This document shows positions 6,499 to 12,371 of a DNA stretch of 12,371 bases, piece after piece. Position numbers and translations under genes: made by a program. The stretch is from Kiritimatiellia bacterium (lineage in GTDB: Bacteria > Verrucomicrobiota > Kiritimatiellia > RFP12 > UBA1067): contig JAFUDL010000532.1 of the NCBI GenBank assembly GCA_017459225.1, positions 1 through 12,371 of the forward strand, given 5' to 3'. Position 1 is the stretch's first letter; each line of letters starts with the position of its first letter. The notes beneath the pieces were generated by a model. The model saw only the letters and a program-made list of their open reading frames with translations. It made no database searches and was not told the DNA's origin.

Positions 6499-6528
6499 TT
6501 GAATCCGCAGGCGGAGGTGTGCTATAAT
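6499..6528 (+). promoter_or_regulatory. Promoter of the leader ORF and giant LamG gene
   Basis: TTGAAT (6499-6504), an 18-bp spacer and TATAAT (6523-6528), with TG at 6520-6521 making an extended -10. The predicted start is near 6535. GCCTGC (6480-6485) and GCAGGC (6507-6512) form an inverted repeat that straddles the -35 and could be an operator, but it is short. Confidence 0.7.
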
Positions 6529-6555
6529 CATCACAGTAAAACGTAGGGGAGCTCT

Positions 6556-6597
6556 ATGGTTTTCTTGGCAAACGGAAAAGAAGGAGTGGTTGCATGA
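6556..6597 (+). CDS. 13-residue leader ORF overlapping the LamG-protein start
   Basis: An ATG at 6556 is preceded by the purine-rich AGGGGAG (6545-6551) at four bases and encodes MVFLANGKEGVVA before TGA at 6595-6597. That TGA overlaps the ATG of the giant gene (6594-6596) in an ATGA arrangement typical of translational coupling. The SD of the giant gene (AAGGAG, 6581-6586) lies within this ORF, so ribosomes on the leader could open or occupy it. The peptide has no known family. It could be chance, since the downstream SD is good by itself. Confidence 0.4.
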   Translation: MVFLANGKEGVVA

Positions 6598-9500
6598 AGT
6601 GTTCAAGGATGTTGGCTTTGACGGTTTCGCTGCTTGCCGCGTGCGGCTTTGCGGGACCGAACCTGCTCACGAACGGCACGTTCGACGAGGGCACGGTAAC
6701 GCAGAATTCTGGGAGCTGGTCGTACATGACCGGCGAAGGGTTTGTGAACCCTGGCTGGACATGCACCGGCGGCATAGGGCTTTCAGTGGGAAACAATACA
6801 TGGGTCAATGGCGCGCTCGCCGTGCGGAAATACACTCTTTACTGCCAGAAGGCGGGCACCTTCGAGCAGACGTTCAACGTAGAGGAGACAGGCACGTACC
6901 GGCTTTCGTTCGCATACGCCGGGCGGGTGGACTCTGGAACACGGTTTGGCTGCGTGACGACGATCTACCTCGTGCATGGTGCGGTGACGAACGCCGTAGG
7001 CATGATCCGCCCTGTTGGAAGCGCTGCGTTTGCCCGCTTCCAGGCGACGATGAAGATTGACGAGCCAGGCGCCTACACGCTGCTCTTCAGCCAGGGGACG
7101 AGCAGCTCCGACTGGACCACTTTGTACGACAACGTGGTGTTCGCGAAGTGGGACAACGTGGACGATTCCGTCAACCTTGTCGTCAACGGCAAGTTCGAGG
7201 ATGCATATGTGCCGGTGAACTCCGGCACATACGGCGACTTCGACGTGGGTACGGTGATAAACGGCTGGCGCAAGGGCGATGGCGCGGGCAAGGTGGGCGT
7301 TGCGCGCATGGCAGCTCCTAACAGCACCAGCGCGCTGATTCCGCCGGGAATGCCGGTGGGCCGGTGGGCGCTATACCTTGAGACCGGCAGCAACTACGGC
7401 GACGCATGCGTTGAGCAGACGGTGACAGTGACTGATCCCGGCACGTACAGGCTGTCGTTCATTTACTTCGCCCGCCCGTACTATGTGGGCGGCACCACAA
7501 ACGTGCGCCTCCTGAAGGGCGACGGCACGGCCATCGTCGACGAGACGATAGTCTCCACAGCCGACCTCTTCGGCTCCTTTGAGAAGAGCGTCGCGATCGC
7601 CGACGCCGGCGAATACACGCTACGGTTCCTTTCGCCCAACACCGGCGCCTTCGCGAACGGCTTCGACGAGGTGGCGCTCGTTCGCACCGACGGCGGCGCA
7701 TCCACCTGCCCGGCCACCGCGCTATGGACTGGCGGAGGCGATGCGGCGAACCTTGGCGACCCCGCGAACTGGGAATGCCGCGACGCCTCCGGCGCGGTGA
7801 TGGCGAACGCGGTGCCTGGCGCCAACACCACGGTCAAGGTGAGCGGAAACACCACGTTCACGCTTCCCGAGGGCACGACGTCCGTTCCCTGGCGCCGTTT
7901 CCAGGTGGGCGCGCTCGAACATCCCGCCACGCAGTGGGGACGCTTCTGCTACGGCGCTGAGCGCTACACCAACAACACCAGCAAGGGATACCCCGATGAC
8001 ACCTGGACTTTGACTCCGCCCGACTTCTATACCCGATGTGGAGAGGGCGACGTGTCCAAGCTCGTGGGAAAGAACACCATCTGGGCGAACATCTACCTTG
8101 ACGTCTCGCTGCTGCGCTACGACGGATGGTTCTACGTGACTGCGGCGCAGGCAGGCCAGTGGTACATCAGCGTCAACTACGACGACCAGTTCGCATTTGC
8201 CATCGACGGCGAAATGGCGGCCATCACAAGCACCTACCAGTCGGGGCTCGCCGGTTCGTGCGTGGTCACCGAGGGATGGCACCGCTTCCAGATCATCTGC
8301 GGCGACACCTGGGGCGGACAGGGCGGCACGAACAGCGGCAACGTTCCAATGATCATCTACATCAACGGCGGCGACGGAATCCATTTCGACGCAGCCAACT
8401 TCACGATGGGATCTGGGCGCGACGCCGTGACGCTCGGCGCAGACTGCGACTGGTCTGCTCTCGGCACTGTGACGATTGCCGGTGGCGCGTCGCTTGACCT
8501 GAACGGCCATTCGCTAAAGGTCTCGCGCATAACGGTGGGCGACTATCTCGGCGGAACGGTCGTCTCCTCGGCGATAAAGACCGACGAGCCGGTGCCAGCC
8601 ATCCTCGACAGCGCATGCTTCTGGCTCGACGCCTCCGACGCTTCCACCCTCTCGGTGAACGCAGACGGCACCGTCAACACGTGGACTTCCAAGGACGCGA
8701 ACCACGTGGTCGCCACCTCAACCGCCAACAAGCCTGTGTTCGACGCGCATTCATGGGGCTTCCCCACTGTCGATTTCGGCGCGATCAACAGCCTGAAGGA
8801 CATGACCTACCCGCGCTTCACGAATCTCCGCACCGTCTTCTGGGTGATAAAGATCGACAAGCATCAGGACGCCTTCCTTCTCGGCGACATCAACGGCGGC
8901 AGCGGAGCCTACCACTTCCACCGCGGCCCCGCCGGACAGTACGGCAACAACCAGTACACGAAGTTCGACTCATTCTGGAACGGAACGGAGCGGGTTGACT
9001 GGACGAACGAATATCCCGACCCAACGCGGTTCCTGGTGCTCTCCACCACCCTGTTCCAGGACTGCTGCTCCGACTCGCTAACCAACGACCGCAACCTCTC
9101 TAGCGGCGAGCGCACGGCGGGCAGGCAGCTCTCCGAGCTCATCTGCTTCAACACCGTCCTCTCGGACGAAGACCGTCTTGCGGTGGTGAAATACCTTCAG
9201 AACAAGTGGATGGGCGGCGTCGCCGGAAAGGTGATCGTCAATGCGGCTGAGGGTGCGACGCGCAATGCGTCCGGCGACATGTTCGTCACCGACGCCGAGG
9301 TGGGACGTAACGTGCAGTTCGTCAAGGACGGAGCTGGAACCTTCTCCACCCGCCGCTTCTTCATCGGCGACCACGGCGACCGCGAGGTGGTGCAGAGCGA
9401 AGGCGACGTGGTGGCCGTGAGCGGGCAGGAAGCGCGCATCGGCGGCGTCAACAACCAGTACAACGGCATCGGATCTGGCCATGGCGTGTATCGCATGGAA

Positions 9501-12014
9501 GGCGGCACGCTCACCGCCAACGGCAGTTTCCAGATCGGCGCGTACGGCCTCGGCGACTTCTTGCAGAGCGGCGGCGACGTGTCGAACCCCGCGGCCTACA
9601 CCGCCATCGGGCGTTTTGCCGGCGGCGTGGGCAGATACGTCATGACGGGAGGCTCCTACACATCCGGCAAATATCCGCTGCTGGTTGCGGAAGCCGGCAC
9701 CGGGCTTCTGGACGTGAGCGGCGCGGGCGTGGTGAACGCGCTCTACGGCGTGAACCTCGGCCACGCCGCAGGCGGCAATGGCACGGTGTACGTGCACGAC
9801 GGCGGAAAGATCGTCGCGCCATACATCGGCCAGATCGCTGGAAAGGGCACTCTGGTGGCCGACGGCGGCACGATCGAGGTCTATGGCAGCAACGCGACGA
9901 TCGTCGACTACTTCCGCAGCCTCGGCGACGTCACCGTGGGCGACAGGGGATTGACGTTCGACGTGGGCAACAACACGGTCCATGCATTCGGCCTTGGCTC
10001 GTACAAGTCGGAGGGCAAGGTCGTCAAGAAGGGAAGCGGATCGCTGGCGATGGACAAGCTTCCCCCGGTTGGGACGTTCACGGTTGACGAGGGCACGCTC
10101 TACGTGCCGAACCATCCCAAGCCGCAACTGAAGCACCGCTGGAGCTTCAACGGCGACTACATCGACTCCGTCGGCGGCCTTGAGGCCACGGGAATCGGCG
10201 ATGCGATATCCTTCAACGAAGACGAGACGGCGGTGTGCTTCACTGGCGACGGCAACAGCGCGGGCTCTCTGCAGCTAGGCGTCGAGATCGTGCCTGCCGA
10301 CGCCGCGACCATCGAGATCTGGGCCGCCCGCACGGATACGAGAACCTGGAGCCGCGTGGTGGACTATGGGTCGGACACGAGGCACTACTTCCAGATGGCA
10401 TGGTCCAACAGCACCGATGCGAACAAAGACGTGGTGGAGGTGAACAACGGCACTTCCAGCTCCGACAGAAAGACGACCTTCTCCAACACGATGGCGCAGT
10501 ACGCGGTCAACACGAAGTACCACATCGCGGTCACGTTCACGTCCAATGCCGACGGCACCACGAAGTTGCGCTGGGCGCGCCGCAACGCGGCCACGGGCGT
10601 GATCGAGAAGTCGGGAGTGGGCATCGTGCCGGACTGGACCTTGGCCAAGCTCGTCTCGCCGAAGTTCTACATCGGCCACTCGCAGTTCGGCGGCGACAAG
10701 GACGCCCACGCCATCTACGACGAAGTGCGAATCTGGCACGGCGTGCTATCTGACGCCGAGCTTACCGCGAACGCGCTGCTCGGACCGGACGCTCTGCCCG
10801 GCGACAATGTCGGCAACTCCCTCGCGGCATCTGGCGACGCCGAGAACAACTACCTCCTGCACCGCTGGAACTTCAACGGCAGCTGCAAGGACCTGATCGG
10901 CGACAACGACGGCGTGCTGAAGGGCGGCGTCGCGCCGGCGTACCAGGGCAACACCTCGCTGCGTCTCTTCGGCGGCCCGCGCGGATCCTCCTGGGTTGAC
11001 TTCGGCTCCAACATCGTTCCCGGCGGAGACGTGCCGTTCACCATCGAGCTCTGGACGACGCCGCGCGAACTGCGCAACTGGGCGCAGGCGTTCGCGTTCG
11101 GCAACTCCTCGAATCCGGATGGCACGGGCGGCGCGATCACGGGGCTGATTCTGGCGCTCAAGAGCGGCAACGGCAACTATCCCTCGTTCCGCGCCGTCGG
11201 GGCTTCGCCTTCCGACAACGTGGCCATAGGCTCCTCCAACGTCACGGTCGGCAACGAGTACCACGTGGCGGCGGTCGTGCAGCCGAAGGGCGGCAACACC
11301 GCCACGGTGACGCTCTACGTCTTCGACGCCGACGGATCGGAGGCGATGAGGGTCAATAGCCTCGAGACGGCCAACTGGTCCACCGCAACGATCGTGCAGA
11401 GCAACTTCTGGATCGGCCATTCGCACTGGGGCGACTGGGACGCGATGGCGGACTACAACGAACTGCGCGTGTGGAACGCCGCGCTCTCCGAGAAGCAGCT
11501 GCGCATCAATAACGCCATGGGCCCGGACGTGGTGCCGGCAATCGGCGAGGCGTCCACCACCCTACCGCAGGGCGACGTGCCTCACTGCCTCGACGTTGCG
11601 GAAGGAGCGGTGGTGGACCTCAGCGGCGGAACGTTCGAGCAGCCTGCGGTCTCCGGCGCTGGCACGGTCCGCAACGGCACGCTCGTCGTCACCTCGGCGC
11701 TCATTCCCGGCGGCGACGGCACGACGGGCACGATCGTTCTGGACTGCGACGCCGTGGTGAAGGGCGCGATCAGGCTGGACGTCGGCGACCTCATCGAGGC
11801 CAAGGGCGCTCTTGATCTCTCAGGCGCGAAGCTTGAAGTTCCCAACTTCACACCGCATGGCGGTGCCATCCTCTTCGCAAGGAGCGCGGATGGCAGAATC
11901 ACCGGCAAACCCGATGTCTCCGAGTGGAAGAAACGCGGATACGACATCAGGATATCCGCCGATGGCACCGAAGCGAAGCTGTTCCGCATGGGCATGACGC
12001 TCTACGTGCGGTAA
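6594..12014 (+). CDS. Giant modular exported surface protein with PA14-like, beta-helix and three LamG/ConA-like domains
   Basis: The start is fixed by AAGGAG (6581-6586) seven bases before the ATG. The 1806-residue product begins MKCSRMLALTVSLLAACGFA; LAAC is a good lipobox with Cys17, though SPase I cleavage after FA is also possible. In order: two related beta-sandwich modules (about 22-190 and 193-365), starting NLLTNGTFDEG and NLVVNGKFEDA and sharing a GTYRLSF strand; a PA14-like module (about 372-610, WYISVNYDDQFAFAIDGE); an LNGHSLKV autotransporter-like turn (about 635-642); a ConA/LamG-like domain (about 668-873, CFWLDASDAS to YLQNKW); a glycine-rich parallel beta-helix (about 875-1170) with repeated GGG/SGG-type turns; and two LamG_3-type domains (about 1179-1402 and 1420-1645) starting LKHRWSFNGDY and LLHRWNFNGS and ending with paired YIGHS/WIGHS, DEVRIW/NELRVW motifs. 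The last ~150 residues are beta-rich and end MTLYVR. I see no PEP-CTERM, LPXTG or clear beta-barrel anchor. The likely role is glycan binding or adhesion; no catalytic motif is visible. Confidence 0.85.
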   Translation: MKCSRMLALTVSLLAACGFAGPNLLTNGTFDEGTVTQNSGSWSYMTGEGFVNPGWTCTGGIGLSVGNNTWVNGALAVRKYTLYCQKAGTFEQTFNVEETGTYRLSFAYAGRVDSGTRFGCVTTIYLVHGAVTNAVGMIRPVGSAAFARFQATMKIDEPGAYTLLFSQGTSSSDWTTLYDNVVFAKWDNVDDSVNLVVNGKFEDAYVPVNSGTYGDFDVGTVINGWRKGDGAGKVGVARMAAPNSTSALIPPGMPVGRWALYLETGSNYGDACVEQTVTVTDPGTYRLSFIYFARPYYVGGTTNVRLLKGDGTAIVDETIVSTADLFGSFEKSVAIADAGEYTLRFLSPNTGAFANGFDEVALVRTDGGASTCPATALWTGGGDAANLGDPANWECRDASGAVMANAVPGANTTVKVSGNTTFTLPEGTTSVPWRRFQVGALEHPATQWGRFCYGAERYTNNTSKGYPDDTWTLTPPDFYTRCGEGDVSKLVGKNTIWANIYLDVSLLRYDGWFYVTAAQAGQWYISVNYDDQFAFAIDGEMAAITSTYQSGLAGSCVVTEGWHRFQIICGDTWGGQGGTNSGNVPMIIYINGGDGIHFDAANFTMGSGRDAVTLGADCDWSALGTVTIAGGASLDLNGHSLKVSRITVGDYLGGTVVSSAIKTDEPVPAILDSACFWLDASDASTLSVNADGTVNTWTSKDANHVVATSTANKPVFDAHSWGFPTVDFGAINSLKDMTYPRFTNLRTVFWVIKIDKHQDAFLLGDINGGSGAYHFHRGPAGQYGNNQYTKFDSFWNGTERVDWTNEYPDPTRFLVLSTTLFQDCCSDSLTNDRNLSSGERTAGRQLSELICFNTVLSDEDRLAVVKYLQNKWMGGVAGKVIVNAAEGATRNASGDMFVTDAEVGRNVQFVKDGAGTFSTRRFFIGDHGDREVVQSEGDVVAVSGQEARIGGVNNQYNGIGSGHGVYRMEGGTLTANGSFQIGAYGLGDFLQSGGDVSNPAAYTAIGRFAGGVGRYVMTGGSYTSGKYPLLVAEAGTGLLDVSGAGVVNALYGVNLGHAAGGNGTVYVHDGGKIVAPYIGQIAGKGTLVADGGTIEVYGSNATIVDYFRSLGDVTVGDRGLTFDVGNNTVHAFGLGSYKSEGKVVKKGSGSLAMDKLPPVGTFTVDEGTLYVPNHPKPQLKHRWSFNGDYIDSVGGLEATGIGDAISFNEDETAVCFTGDGNSAGSLQLGVEIVPADAATIEIWAARTDTRTWSRVVDYGSDTRHYFQMAWSNSTDANKDVVEVNNGTSSSDRKTTFSNTMAQYAVNTKYHIAVTFTSNADGTTKLRWARRNAATGVIEKSGVGIVPDWTLAKLVSPKFYIGHSQFGGDKDAHAIYDEVRIWHGVLSDAELTANALLGPDALPGDNVGNSLAASGDAENNYLLHRWNFNGSCKDLIGDNDGVLKGGVAPAYQGNTSLRLFGGPRGSSWVDFGSNIVPGGDVPFTIELWTTPRELRNWAQAFAFGNSSNPDGTGGAITGLILALKSGNGNYPSFRAVGASPSDNVAIGSSNVTVGNEYHVAAVVQPKGGNTATVTLYVFDADGSEAMRVNSLETANWSTATIVQSNFWIGHSHWGDWDAMADYNELRVWNAALSEKQLRINNAMGPDVVPAIGEASTTLPQGDVPHCLDVAEGAVVDLSGGTFEQPAVSGAGTVRNGTLVVTSALIPGGDGTTGTIVLDCDAVVKGAIRLDVGDLIEAKGALDLSGAKLEVPNFTPHGGAILFARSADGRITGKPDVSEWKKRGYDIRISADGTEAKLFRMGMTLYVR

Positions 12015-12021
12015 ACGCCTC

Positions 12022-12054
12022 TCCCCGAAGGGGACGCATTTTCCATGCGTTCTC
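12022..12054 (+). terminator. Two mutually exclusive hairpins after the LamG gene
   Basis: TCCCC (12022-12026) can pair with GGGGA (12030-12034) around GAA. Alternatively, the stretch 12030-12039 (ending ACGCAT) can pair with 12045-12054 (starting ATGCGT), giving ten pairs including two G-U around TTTCC. The two share GGGGA, so only one forms at a time. The second is the stronger and probable 3'-end structure; no T-run follows. Confidence 0.4.
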
Positions 12055-12095
12055 GGCGGATGCACCTGATTGACCATTCAGGATGGAGTTTCTGA

Positions 12096-12124
12096 TTGCA
12101 CTTGGTACTAAAATATGACATAAT
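12096..12124 (+). promoter_or_regulatory. Well-formed promoter in the 3' intergenic region
   Basis: TTGCAC (12096-12101), a 17-bp spacer and CATAAT (12119-12124), with TG at 12116-12117. The core 12111-12127 differs from the GH78 promoter core (1767-1783) at one base. It points toward the right edge, so a transcript should start near 12131 and its gene probably lies mostly beyond the window. The first bases of that transcript include TTTTTCC (12133-12139). Confidence 0.6.
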
Positions 12125-12154
12125 ATTAACAGTTTTTCCTCGTAGCTGTCTGCA

Positions 12155-12280
12155 ATGTCCTTTGTATTTACGATTGGTGGAGCGTTCACGGGCAGCGAAG
12201 AGGGGAATGACTGGATGAATTTTAAAGTAAAAAAAAGGCTCTTCGTGCATGAGTGTGGGTCGGTTCATGCCACCTCCTGA
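12155..12280 (+). CDS. Possible 41-residue small protein (or 21 residues from 12215)
   Basis: The ORF downstream of the 12096 promoter reads MSFVFTIGGAFTGSEEGNDW, then MNFKVKKRLFVHECGSVHATS. The ATG at 12155 has no SD. The in-frame ATG at 12215 follows AGGGGA (12201-12206) by eight bases and is the better-supported start. No family is recognised. After the TGA (12278-12280) the same frame stays open to the window end, so this may be the first part of a disrupted gene. The rest of 12015-12371 holds only the hairpins and promoter listed separately. Confidence 0.25.
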   Translation: MSFVFTIGGAFTGSEEGNDWMNFKVKKRLFVHECGSVHATS

Positions 12281-12292
12281 CGAGCTTCCCCT

Positions 12293-12371
12293 TTGTTCAT
12301 GCGCATCGGAGCGTTGCAACTGGGCCACGGGATTGTGATGTTCGAGCAGAACAGCATTACGAGCGCGATCA
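12293..12371 (+). CDS. Possible start of a gene running off the right edge
   Basis: From TTG 12293 or ATG 12299 the frame encodes MRIGALQLGHGIVMFEQNSI and then TSAI, still open at the edge. The IG-x-LQL-x-HGIVM pattern faintly recalls the N-terminus of tRNA-dihydrouridine synthases, but the usual APM that should follow is absent. No SD is visible. It is too short to assign. Confidence 0.2.
   Translation, partial: MFMRIGALQLGHGIVMFEQNSITSAI

Noticed and set aside
9078..10136. 352-codon minus-strand frame opposite the beta-helix region
   Set aside because: It is a mirror of the glycine-rich repetitive coding on the + strand (GGC/GCC reversal); no family features or SD.
12155..12371. UGA read-through or selenocysteine at 12278
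   Set aside because: I see no convincing SECIS-like hairpin after the TGA and no matching protein family; a simple stop or mutation is more likely.
1..12371. tRNA, rRNA or known riboswitch genes
   Set aside because: The intergenic stretches were read on both strands; no cloverleaf with CCA-type acceptor, rRNA-like segment or recognised aptamer core was seen.

Overview
The window looks like a chromosomal piece of a GC-rich, Gram-negative, polysaccharide-degrading bacterium. I infer Kiritimatiellae or a related Verrucomicrobiota/Lentisphaerae lineage. The reasons are the mix of exported glycoside hydrolases, a 'hydrazine-synthase-alpha-like' propeller/cytochrome c protein, a giant LamG and beta-helix surface protein with LNGHS-type turns, and the intergenic repeats. 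No 16S rRNA or other marker gene is present, so this placement is an inference. All confident genes are on the + strand, and most carry an export signal, so the encoded functions are mainly periplasmic or surface-located.

Layout. 3-644: C-terminal end of a large, probably carbohydrate-active protein that starts before the window; it contains an in-frame 9-bp palindrome. 645-917: a gap with no convincing gene but with possible minus-strand coding remnants. 918-1733: a lipoprotein of the SBP_bac_3 fold whose motifs match PheC (cyclohexadienyl/arogenate dehydratase) better than a plain amino-acid-binding protein. 1767-1783: promoter, followed by 1808-3592, a GH78-like (alpha-L-rhamnosidase-type) secreted enzyme. 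3593-3773: two strong hairpins, a 4 x 7-bp repeat and a promoter almost abutting the next start codon. 3774-6203: exported HzsA-related protein with PD40/TolB-like blades and three CxxCH heme motifs, apparently on a leaderless transcript. 6204-6593: terminator, a REPIN-like inverted pair, CGCAGAG/CGCAAAG periodic repeats, a further hairpin, a good promoter and a 13-aa leader ORF overlapping the next start by ATGA. 6594-12014: an 1806-aa modular exported protein. 12015-12371: paired hairpins, a well-formed promoter and possible starts of downstream coding.

How the genes may work together. The partial hydrolase, the GH78-like enzyme and the LamG protein fit a plant- or mucin-glycan foraging lifestyle: binding at the surface and cleavage outside the cytoplasm. 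The heme protein sits between the last two but is transcribed from its own promoter, so a functional link is only positional. A common promoter form (AAATATGNNANAATAT, an extended -10) precedes the GH78-like gene, the heme protein gene and the 3'-end region, and the LamG gene has a related TGCTATAAT box. Several independent, similarly driven transcription units therefore seem more likely than one operon.

The items most worth a second look are the PheC-like lipoprotein, the three-heme HzsA relative outside any anammox context with a leaderless start, the overlapping leader ORF before the giant protein, and the nested repeats at 6230-6390.
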